The notes under the pieces are model-generated. The model saw only the letters and a program-made list of their open reading frames with translations, ran no database searches and was not told the origin of the DNA. From CAYNLY01 sp964398225 (GTDB taxonomy: Bacteria; Pseudomonadota; Zetaproteobacteria; Mariprofundales; Mariprofundaceae), in assembly GCA_964398225.1 (NCBI GenBank), contig CAYNLY010000068.1:1-6506 (forward strand): a stretch of 6,506 bases of DNA. The letters are read 5' to 3'. The position numbers and the translations under genes were made by a program. Below are positions 1 to 6,506 of the stretch, piece after piece (position 1 is the stretch's first letter; each line of letters begins with the position of its first letter).

Positions 1-611
1 TCGAGATAGGCGCGCGCATCCCGGCGGGAAAGCGGGGTGAGATGAAAGCGCGCGGTGATCCGCTGGGCGAACTGGCGCAGGCGATGGTGCGCAAGCTTCC
101 GGGCAAGCTCCGGCTGTCCGATCAGGATGATCTGCAGCAGCTTGCGCTCGGCGGTTTCGAGATTGGTCAGAAGCCTGAGCTGTTCGAGCGCGTCCTCGCT
201 CAGATGCTGGGCCTCGTCGATCATCAGCACGGTGTTGCGCCCCTCCGAGTGCCGGCGCAGCAGCGCTTCGCTGATCGCGCGGGTGCAGGCGTGCGGCTTG
301 GCCGGATCGGGCACGGGTTCGCCGAGCTCGTCGCAGAGCGCGGCCAGAAGCTCATCGGGCGCAAGCCTCGGATTGATGATCCAGGCAAGCTCCACTTCAG
401 GAGGCTTGTCCTCGATCAGCTTGCGGCTGACGGTCGTCTTGCCGGTGCCCACCTCGCCGGTGAGCACGACGATCCCGCCCTCGCCCATCAGCCCGTAGGA
501 AAGGTGCGCCAGCGCCTCCCGGTGCTGGGGGCTCAGAAACATGTAGCGCGGATTGGGTGCGATCGAAAACGGCGGTTCGTTCAGCCCGAAATGTTCGAGG
601 TAGAGGCTCAT
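1..611 (-). CDS. ExeA/GspA-type AAA+ ATPase, N-terminal 203 codons, cut by the left window edge
   Basis: This is the start of an ATPase of the ExeA/GspA (also MshM-like) family. In the known family members these proteins work at the inner membrane with a partner (ExeB) to allow secretin assembly through peptidoglycan; related ATPases serve pilus or exopolysaccharide systems. Translating the minus strand from the ATG at 611 gives MSLYLEHFGLNEPPFSIAPN, the typical family opening. It continues with a Walker A motif GEVGTGKTT at residues 52-60 (Lys58), a Walker B strand with VLMIDEAQ at 128-135 (Asp132, Glu133), and a sensor-type segment ending LIGQPEL near 163-169. No stop appears before the edge, so the C-terminal part, which would show a transmembrane helix or peptidoglycan-binding domain and decide the subtype, is unseen. 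The start is supported by a good ribosome site 8 nt upstream. It follows the LTA-synthase-like gene after 23 nt and is probably co-transcribed. Family call is firm, subfamily is not. Confidence 0.9.
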   Translation of the reverse strand, partial: MSLYLEHFGLNEPPFSIAPNPRYMFLSPQHREALAHLSYGLMGEGGIVVLTGEVGTGKTTVSRKLIEDKPPEVELAWIINPRLAPDELLAALCDELGEPVPDPAKPHACTRAISEALLRRHSEGRNTVLMIDEAQHLSEDALEQLRLLTNLETAERKLLQIILIGQPELARKLAHHRLRQFAQRITARFHLTPLSRRDARAYL

Positions 612-619
612 GCTTGGCG

Positions 620-625
620 CCTCCC
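620..625 (-). promoter_or_regulatory. Shine-Dalgarno site of the ExeA-like gene
   Basis: On the minus strand GGGAGG lies 8 nt before the ATG at 611. It is the clearest ribosome site in the window and fixes the start of the partial ATPase. It sits in the only real gap (23 nt) between genes of the operon. This gene is therefore likely to be translated by independent initiation, whereas most of its upstream neighbours overlap. Confidence 0.75.
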
Positions 626-634
626 GCGGCCCGG

Positions 635-2581
635 TCAGTCCCCGGCGCCCGCTGCCGGGGGGATCACCGTATTGCGCGTGAACGCTTCATTCAAGGCCTG
701 CACCGTGGCGAGCAGCCGGTGTTCGACGGGGCCGCGTTCCCGCTCCGGTCCTTCGTAGAGCAGCGGCTTGCGCAGATCGTGCAGCATGACGGCGCCGGGC
801 TCGATCCGGCCGACGAGCTCGTCCCTTCTCAGGAACACGTCCCCGGCAATGCCGGGCTCGACCATCGAGTGCCCCAGGCTTGCGTGCCGGTCGTCGATGC
901 CGGCAAGGTCCATCAGGGTCGGGATCAGGTCGGCCTGGCTCGCCAGACGTTTTTCGATGCCCGGCCGGATGCCGGGTCCGATCAGCAGCGCGGGCACCCG
1001 GTGCTGCATCAGAAGGCTGCCGGGCTTGCCGAAGCCCGAGAAATGATCGCCGACCAGAAAGAAAATCGTATGGTCGAGATAGCCCGCCTCGGCGGCCCAG
1101 TCAAAAAACCGTCCGAGCGCCCAGTCGGCATAGGCCATCGCGTTCATCAGCCGGTGCTCGCCCGAATCCGGCTCGAAGCGCTGCCATTTGGAATCGGGAA
1201 GATCGAAGGGCGTGTGTGTCGAGACCGTGAACACGAATCCGAGAAACGGCCGGGGTGATTCCGCGAACAGCCGGTGGGCGGTGGACAGCAGGTCCAGGTC
1301 CCAGCCGCCCCAGGCGGGCGCGGGCACATCCGGATGCAGCGAGGCCGGAAAGTCCTCGGCGCCCAGGTAGCGGTCGAAACCGGCAAGCGGCGCGATCTTG
1401 TCGAGGTAGAAGGAGCCCCGGCGCGAGCCCTGAAGCATCAGTGTCCGGTAGCCGTGGCGCCGGAAGATGCGCCCGAGGTAGGCCATCCGGTTGATCTCGA
1501 TGCCTTCGCCAAGATACCGGAACCCCGGCTGCGGCGGGATGCCGGTGAGCAGGGATTCGATCGCATCGATCGAGCGCTGGCCGTTGGCGTAGAAGTTCGC
1601 GAAATACAGTCCGCGGCTTGCCAGCCGGTCGAAGTTCGGCGTGATCCCCAGCGGCTTCAGCCCGAGCTGTTTGCGGCTGAAGTCGACGTGAAACACATCC
1701 CAGCTTTCCAGCAGCAGCACGACGACGTTCGGCCGGGGATCGGGATGGGCGGGCGCAACCCGCGTCCGCGCCAGGGGGTAATCCGGGGCGAGGGGCGCCT
1801 CCCGGGGCGAGAGGTACAGGCGCGCAAGCTCGCGCCGGGCTTCCTCGGCGGGCATGAAGTCGGCGTTCACGGGCTCCCGGCCCTGAAGCGCGTGGAAGGC
1901 GCAGAACGGCCCGTTGAGCTCGATGTGGCCCGCTTCGAGGCTTGCGTTTTCAAAGGCATAGACCGGCTTGATCGGCTTGCTGACGATGCTGCCGCGGATG
2001 CCGAGCACGATCAGGCCCAGCGCGAGTACGGCGACGGACAGCCGCAGCCTCCAACCGGGCGCTTCCGGCGCGGGCTCCTCCACGATCCGATTCCTTGCCC
2101 AGCGGATGCCGGCCCAGATCATCACGGCGCCGGCAACCGCGACGAGGGCGAGCGTGCCCCCGTAGTAATCCAGCGCGATCGAGGCCAAAAGCCGGGGATC
2201 GCTTTTGAGCGCGGCGAGCATTTCCTGGCCAAGGTGCCGGTGCACGTAGCCAAAGTAGAGGATGTCGGCCGCCTCAATGCATGCAAACGCAAACCACAGC
2301 ACACCCATCCAGGCAAGAACCAGCCGCCGCCAGGCAACGCTTCGCGTCCAGCGGAACGCCATCAGATGCAGCCAGACCGGAAGCCCGGCAAAGGTGAACA
2401 CGATCGAGGTGTCGAAATGAAGCGCGCCGAGCGCGAGTGCCGCAAGCAGCTCCGTGCCGGACAGCCCCGCGAAGTCCTCGGGATGGGCAAGCCACAGCGC
2501 CAGCCGGCCGATCAGAAACAGCAGATAGAACGGCAGCAGCCAGATCGCGACGTCGCGCAGGTTGCGGGCAAGCAGCGTCAT
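635..2581 (-). CDS. LTA-synthase/OpgB-like membrane phosphotransferase (sulfatase fold)
   Basis: The product (648 aa) belongs to the alkaline phosphatase/sulfatase-fold transferases that include LtaS and OpgB, which move phosphoglycerol from phosphatidylglycerol to an envelope acceptor and leave diacylglycerol. The first 200 residues hold about five hydrophobic segments (near 11-31, 48-76, 84-104, 136-160 and 180-198). A soluble domain follows, from about residue 283 to 575, predicted to face the periplasm. Visible active-site motifs are LLLESWD (Glu292, metal ligand), YANGQRSIDA (Ser337 at the position of the LtaS nucleophile Thr), STHTPFD (His456) and VGDHFSG (Asp512-His513, metal ligands). 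The start ATG overlaps the dgkA stop in ATGA, with AAGGTGG 4 nt upstream. The neighbouring diacylglycerol kinase fits a lipid-consuming transferase. The acceptor (glucan, glycolipid, other polymer) cannot be read from the sequence. A phosphoethanolamine transferase of the EptA type is less likely because the usual Thr-containing Cys-rich motif is absent. Confidence 0.85.
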   Translation of the reverse strand: MTLLARNLRDVAIWLLPFYLLFLIGRLALWLAHPEDFAGLSGTELLAALALGALHFDTSIVFTFAGLPVWLHLMAFRWTRSVAWRRLVLAWMGVLWFAFACIEAADILYFGYVHRHLGQEMLAALKSDPRLLASIALDYYGGTLALVAVAGAVMIWAGIRWARNRIVEEPAPEAPGWRLRLSVAVLALGLIVLGIRGSIVSKPIKPVYAFENASLEAGHIELNGPFCAFHALQGREPVNADFMPAEEARRELARLYLSPREAPLAPDYPLARTRVAPAHPDPRPNVVVLLLESWDVFHVDFSRKQLGLKPLGITPNFDRLASRGLYFANFYANGQRSIDAIESLLTGIPPQPGFRYLGEGIEINRMAYLGRIFRRHGYRTLMLQGSRRGSFYLDKIAPLAGFDRYLGAEDFPASLHPDVPAPAWGGWDLDLLSTAHRLFAESPRPFLGFVFTVSTHTPFDLPDSKWQRFEPDSGEHRLMNAMAYADWALGRFFDWAAEAGYLDHTIFFLVGDHFSGFGKPGSLLMQHRVPALLIGPGIRPGIEKRLASQADLIPTLMDLAGIDDRHASLGHSMVEPGIAGDVFLRRDELVGRIEPGAVMLHDLRKPLLYEGPERERGPVEHRLLATVQALNEAFTRNTVIPPAAGAGD

Positions 2582-2940
2582 CGGGCCACCTTGCCCGCAA
2601 GCACGAGAACCCAGATCAGCGCGCAGAGCATCAGCGCGGAGAAGACGGCCGCCGATCCCATGTCCTTCGCGCGGCCGGCAAGCTCATGAGGTTCGCGACC
2701 CATGCGGTCGACGGCGGCCTCGATCGCGGAGTTGACGAGCTCGACGATCAGCACCAGCCCCCAGCCGGAAAGAAGCAGCGCGCATTCCAGGCCGCTGTCG
2801 GCGAGCCACACGGCAAGGGCGGCCACGAACGGCGTGAGCACAAGCTCGGTGCGGAAGGCCGCTTCCTCCCGCCAGGCGGAAGCAAGGCCCCGAGCCGAAT
2901 AGCGCGTGGCATCCACCAGCCGGGTCAGATAGCGCAGCAT
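2578..2940 (-). CDS. dgkA: Diacylglycerol kinase
   Basis: This is the small integral-membrane kinase that phosphorylates diacylglycerol with ATP to give phosphatidic acid, recycling lipid left over from headgroup-transfer reactions at the inner membrane. At 120 aa it has the usual family length. The conserved residues are visible: EEAAFR with Glu26; VELVNSAIEAAVDR with Glu67, Asn70 and Glu74; and GRAKDMGSAAV with Lys92 and Asp93. Three hydrophobic helices occur near residues 33-48, 52-69 and 97-115, after an amphipathic N-terminus. The ATG lies 3 nt after the purF stop, and the gene's TGA overlaps the ATG of the next gene, so it is tightly coupled to the LTA-synthase-like gene, which probably makes its substrate. 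All catalytic residues expected of the E. coli-type enzyme are present, and nothing suggests decay. Confident. Confidence 0.95.
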   Translation of the reverse strand: MLRYLTRLVDATRYSARGLASAWREEAAFRTELVLTPFVAALAVWLADSGLECALLLSGWGLVLIVELVNSAIEAAVDRMGREPHELAGRAKDMGSAAVFSALMLCALIWVLVLAGKVAR

Positions 2941-2943
2941 GTT

Positions 2944-4386
2944 CTAGCGGGTGAAGAATCGGAGCAGCGAAAGCTGGGGCGAGCGCGGCCCTTCGATCGG
3001 CACGGGGTAATCGCCCGAGAAACAGGCGTCGCAGTGGCGTTCGCGCTCCCTGCCGACTGCCCGGTACAGCCCCTCGAAGCTTACAAAAGCGAGCGAGTCG
3101 GCGCCCACCGCCCGGCACATTTCCTCGATGTTCATCCGGTTGGCCATCAGCTCGTCCGCGTTCGGCGTGTCGATGCCGTAGAAGCACGGATGCCGGGTCG
3201 GCGGGCTGGAAATACGCAGGTGGACCTCGCGCGCGCCCGCCGCGCGCACCATGTCCACGATCTTGCGGCTGGTCGTGCCGCGGACGATCGAGTCATCGAC
3301 GAGCACCACGCGCCTGCCCTCGATCAGCTGTCGGTTCGCGTTCAGCTTGAGCTTGACGCCGAAGTTCCGGATCGACTGCTGCGGCTCGATGAACGTGCGC
3401 CCGACGTAGTGGTTGCGGATCAGGCCCATCTGGAACGGGATGCCCGAGCCCTCGGCGTATCCCATCGCCGGGGGCACGCCGGAGTCCGGCACGGGCACGA
3501 CGATGTCGGCCTCGGCCGGGGCTTCGCGCGCGAGCTCCACGCCGATCCGGTATCGGGCCTGATAGACGTTGACGCCCTCCAGCGTCGAGTCCGGCCGGGC
3601 GAAGTAGATGTATTCGAACACGCAGAACCGGGGCGCGCATTTCTCGAACGGGTAATGACTTTCCAGACGCCCGTTTTCGATCACGACCATCTCCCCCGGC
3701 TCGACATCGCGCACGTACTGCGCGCCGATCAGGTCGAACGCGCAGGTTTCGCTGGCCAGCACGTAGCTTTCGCCAAGCCGGCCGATCACGAGCGGCCGGA
3801 TGCCGTGCGGATCGCGCAGCCCGACGAGCCGGCGCTCGACGAGCACCAGCAGCGAGAAGCCGCCCGCAAGCTTGCGCACCGCGTCCGCAACGCGCTCGAT
3901 CATCGTCGCGCCCGGGCTTTTCGCGATCAGGTGCATCACGACTTCGGTATCCGATGTGGACTGGAAGATCGAGCCCTCGCGCTCGAGCTGTTCGCGCAGC
4001 GGCCGGGCGTTGACGATGTTGCCGTTGTGGCACAGCGCGATGCCGCCGTGCGCATATTCGAACGAGAACGGCTGGGCGTTGCGGATGCCCGACTCCCCGC
4101 TCGTGGAATAGCGCACATGGCCGATCGCGCCGTGGCCGCGGAGCTCGCGGATTGCGGCCTTGTCGAACACGTCGGCGACCAGGCCCATGCCGCGATGCGA
4201 GTAGAAGTCGTGGCCGTCGGTCGAGACGATGCCGGCCGATTCCTGTCCGCGGTGCTGGAGCGCATACAGGCCGAGGTAGGTGAGGTTGGCGGCCTCCGGG
4301 TGGTCGAACACGCCGAAGACGCCGCATTCCTCATGGAAGCGGTCGTCGGCCGATGCATTTGCCGGGCAGCGTTCCTTCGGGCTCAC
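2944..4386 (-). CDS. purF: Amidophosphoribosyltransferase (glutamine PRPP amidotransferase), Fe-S type
   Basis: PurF makes 5-phosphoribosylamine from PRPP and glutamine, the first committed step of cytosolic purine synthesis. The 480-aa product has an N-terminal glutaminase domain. Its nucleophile should be Cys21 in EECGVFG, exposed after removal of a roughly 20-residue propeptide as in the B. subtilis enzyme. ALQHRGQESAGI and the RYSTSG and CHNGNI motifs follow. The C-terminal phosphoribosyltransferase domain carries the PRPP loop VLVDDSIVRGTTS at 361-373. Four cysteines match the ligands of the [4Fe-4S] cluster: Cys255 (CVFEYIYFARPDS), Cys401 (CFYGID), and Cys452 and Cys455 (HCDACF). The start is GTG at 4386, overlapping the cvpA stop in GTGA, with GGAG 6 nt upstream. 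cvpA-purF adjacency is common in Pseudomonadota. Length and motifs are complete. The short C-terminal tail after the last cysteine pair is unremarkable. Confidence 0.97.
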   Translation of the reverse strand: MSPKERCPANASADDRFHEECGVFGVFDHPEAANLTYLGLYALQHRGQESAGIVSTDGHDFYSHRGMGLVADVFDKAAIRELRGHGAIGHVRYSTSGESGIRNAQPFSFEYAHGGIALCHNGNIVNARPLREQLEREGSIFQSTSDTEVVMHLIAKSPGATMIERVADAVRKLAGGFSLLVLVERRLVGLRDPHGIRPLVIGRLGESYVLASETCAFDLIGAQYVRDVEPGEMVVIENGRLESHYPFEKCAPRFCVFEYIYFARPDSTLEGVNVYQARYRIGVELAREAPAEADIVVPVPDSGVPPAMGYAEGSGIPFQMGLIRNHYVGRTFIEPQQSIRNFGVKLKLNANRQLIEGRRVVLVDDSIVRGTTSRKIVDMVRAAGAREVHLRISSPPTRHPCFYGIDTPNADELMANRMNIEEMCRAVGADSLAFVSFEGLYRAVGRERERHCDACFSGDYPVPIEGPRSPQLSLLRFFTR

Positions 4387-4957
4387 AGGTTGCTCCGGAT
4401 GATCGCGTCCAGCGCCTTGCGCTCGCGGGCCGTGATCCCGTCCGCACCGGGAAGCGGCGCCTGGCCCGTCCGTTTTTCCGCGCGCGAGAACGGATAGCCC
4501 GCCGGAATCGCCCGGCCGAGAAGGTCGCCCAGCTGGATCGCGTAGGGCGCCAGCAGGCTCTGCTTGACCCAGCGGGCGTCCGGGCGCGTGTAGGAGGTGT
4601 AGACGAGAAAGCAGAGCGCGATCAGCAGCACGCCGCGCGCAAGCCCGAAAAACATGCCGAGCGTGCGGTCGGTCGCGGTCAGCTCCGCCAGGTCCACGAG
4701 CTTGCGGATGATGCTGCCGACCAGGCCTGCAAGCATCATCACGAGCACGAACACCAGCGCGAAGCCCGCGATGTCCGCGACCGTGCCGTTCGGAATCCAG
4801 CGCTCGAGCACGTCGCCCGCGGCCGCCGAGCTTCGGCTTGCGATCAGAAACGCGGCGACGAGCCCGATCAGCGAGATGATCTCCCGGATGAAGCCCCGCC
4901 AGAGCGAAAGCACCATCGAAAGCCCGACGATTGCAATCAGGATGTAGTCGAGAATGT

Positions 4958-4961
<4 letters not shown>
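4383..4961 (-). CDS. cvpA: CvpA family inner-membrane protein
   Basis: CvpA was named for its role in colicin V production in E. coli; its molecular activity is still unclear, and it affects envelope properties. The 192-aa product shows four hydrophobic segments, near residues 3-21, 26-43, 63-86 and 106-122. The family signatures are present: LWRGFIREIISLIG at about 21-34, and DRTLGMFFGLARG at about 98-110. The C-terminal 60 residues are polar. The start is a TTG at 4961 (translating as MNILDYIL, the usual family N-terminus) that overlaps the radA stop in TTGA. There is only a weak purine-rich ribosome site (GCGGGG) before it, so expression probably depends on coupling to radA. It sits between radA and purF, a known order in alphaproteobacteria. 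Family call firm, biochemical role unknown. Confidence 0.92.
4393..4396 (-). promoter_or_regulatory. Ribosome site supporting the GTG start of purF
   Basis: GGAG on the minus strand lies 6 nt before the GTG at 4386, inside the last codons of cvpA. It supports the non-ATG start, which also leaves the Fe-S-type propeptide of about 20 residues before Cys21. Together with the GTGA overlap it implies translational coupling to cvpA. Confidence 0.55.
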
Positions 4962-6337
<1,376 letters not shown>

Positions 6338-6344
6338 GCGCTCA

Positions 6345-6372
6345 AGTGTAGGCAAGCGGAGTCTTCCGGCAA
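6345..6372 (-). promoter_or_regulatory. Possible radA operon promoter
   Basis: On the minus strand TTGCCG (6372-6367) and TACACT (6350-6345) are separated by 16 nt and each match four of six sigma-70 consensus bases. The -10 box ends 7 nt before the radA ATG, so a transcript from it would be leaderless or nearly so. This agrees with the absence of a Shine-Dalgarno sequence. It lies just downstream of the hairpin terminator, where an operon promoter would be expected. Weak evidence from motif matches alone. Confidence 0.35.
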
Positions 6373-6380
6373 TCGGCCGC

Positions 6381-6416
6381 AAAAGCCAAGGCCCCGGCCG
6401 ACGGGCCGGGGCCTTG
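6381..6416 (-). terminator. Intrinsic terminator hairpin upstream of radA
   Basis: The arms CAAGGCCCCGGCC (6387-6399 on the plus strand) and GGCCGGGGCCTTG (6404-6416) are perfect complements over 13 bp around a 4-nt loop. On the minus strand the hairpin is followed by GCTTTT (6386-6381). The strong GC stem plus a short T run is typical of terminators in GC-rich bacteria. On the plus strand no T run follows, so it acts on minus-strand transcripts coming from the right, either of the gene beyond 6506 or of the candidate RNA described here. Confidence 0.75.
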
Positions 6417-6451
6417 CCGCGCATTGAGGAAGGAGGGAGGGGAATGCGCGG
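6417..6451 (-). repeat. 9-bp inverted repeat with a C/U-only loop
   Basis: CCGCGCATT (6417-6425) and AATGCGCGG (6443-6451) are perfect complements. The 17-nt loop is purely G and A on the plus strand, so a minus-strand transcript carries CCCCUCCCUCCUUCCUC in the loop, with two CCUCC stretches complementary to Shine-Dalgarno sequences. The repeat directly abuts the terminator hairpin at 6416. The structure is plain in the sequence; its being an RNA element is inferred. Confidence 0.65.
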
Positions 6452-6475
6452 TTGGGAAGAGGGCTCCCTGAATCC

Positions 6476-6504
6476 AGCAAAGACCAGGAAGCGGCCGGTG
6501 TCAA
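6476..6504 (-). promoter_or_regulatory. Weak promoter candidate at the right edge
   Basis: A perfect TTGACA (6504-6499, minus strand, preceded by GC so also CTTGAC) is followed after 17 nt by TTTGCT (6481-6476), which matches only three of six -10 bases. A start near 6469 would give an RNA of about 90 nt ending at the terminator. The poor -10 box and the position 2 nt from the window edge keep this tentative. Confidence 0.22.
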
Positions 6505-6506
6505 GC

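Larger units (their letters stand above)
6381..6469 (-). ncRNA. Candidate small RNA or structured 3' UTR
   Basis: Between a possible promoter near the right edge and the terminator lie about 90 nt with no convincing coding content. A transcript would contain a 5' AGGGAG stretch (6469-6464), the 9-bp hairpin with the pyrimidine loop, then the terminator hairpin. The 5' AGGGAG can pair with CUCCCU in the loop. This layout resembles small RNAs of alphaproteobacteria that expose CCUCC-type anti-Shine-Dalgarno loops (the CcsR/cuckoo and alpha-r14 groups), but I base that on the loop and size only. The alternative is that the two hairpins are simply the 3' untranslated end of a gene lying beyond 6506; a TGA at 6503-6501 could be its stop. 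The evidence cannot separate these. Confidence 0.3.

Noticed and set aside
635..2581. Identification as EptA-type lipid A phosphoethanolamine transferase
   Set aside because: The pairing with dgkA would fit, but the EptA-type Thr nucleophile motif with flanking cysteines is absent and the NGQRS/GDH motif arrangement matches LtaS/OpgB relatives.
1274..2689. A 471-codon open frame on the plus strand opposite the LTA-synthase-like gene
   Set aside because: Low-complexity, Arg/Gln/Pro-rich translation with no family features; the opposite strand encodes a protein with intact active-site motifs.
3225..3248. GC-alternating near-palindromic stretch in purF
   Set aside because: It encodes a run of Arg/Ala/Gly codons in the conserved region after the PRPP loop; codon bias explains it without a structural role.
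2437..4497. A 686-codon open frame on the plus strand opposite dgkA and purF
   Set aside because: Its product is rich in Arg, Ala, Asp and His without any recognisable motif, and it lies exactly opposite well-conserved genes. Long antisense frames are expected in GC-rich coding DNA.
6338..6424. N-terminal extension of RadA by 29 residues or more
   Set aside because: The frame is open to the right edge, but the extra residues are Arg/Pro-rich and unlike the family, they would span the perfect 13-bp hairpin, and MARSIFVCQQCG at 6337 is the standard RadA start.
6501..6506. TGA at 6503-6501 as the stop of an upstream minus-strand gene
   Set aside because: Only one codon of that frame is inside the window, so it cannot be supported as a feature. 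It remains the main alternative to the small-RNA reading of the downstream hairpins.

Overview
The window is a GC-rich (about two-thirds G+C by eye), densely packed stretch of a Pseudomonadota-type chromosome. Every gene I can support lies on the minus strand, so transcription runs from high to low coordinates. The order radA-cvpA-purF, and a PurF of the propeptide-processed, iron-sulfur type (not the short-N-terminus type of E. coli), point most naturally to an alphaproteobacterium or a lineage with the same arrangement. This placement is an inference: neither the rRNA nor any species-specific marker is in view.

Layout from upstream (right) to downstream (left). Positions 6338-6506 are non-coding. 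They hold a perfect 9-bp inverted repeat with a 17-nt C/U-only loop (as read on the minus strand). This is directly followed by a perfect 13-bp GC-rich hairpin with a GCTTTT tail (a probable intrinsic terminator), and then by a possible promoter whose -10 box lies only 7 nt from the radA ATG. Next come radA (DNA repair/recombination ATPase), cvpA (membrane protein), purF (first committed step of purine synthesis), dgkA (diacylglycerol kinase), a 648-aa LTA-synthase/OpgB-like membrane sulfatase-fold transferase, and the first 203 codons of an ExeA/GspA-type AAA+ ATPase that runs off the left edge.

The five complete genes and the partial sixth are joined by three 4-nt stop/start overlaps (TTGA, GTGA, ATGA), a 3-nt gap and a 23-nt gap. 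This is what one expects of a single translationally coupled operon. The biological logic falls into two halves: DNA repair plus purine synthesis (radA-cvpA-purF, a familiar grouping), then an envelope half. In the envelope half, the LTA-synthase-like enzyme probably takes a polar headgroup from a phospholipid and leaves diacylglycerol, and DgkA re-phosphorylates that diacylglycerol to phosphatidic acid. The ATPase at the end may serve secretin/pilus or peptidoglycan-linked assembly.

The coding part is mostly conventional. The least ordinary pieces are the compact two-hairpin element upstream of radA, which could be a small RNA with an anti-Shine-Dalgarno loop or simply the 3' end of the gene beyond the right edge, and a perfect 22-nt palindrome inside radA. 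I see no mobile element, CRISPR array, tRNA or rRNA, and no clear evidence of an undescribed multi-gene system.
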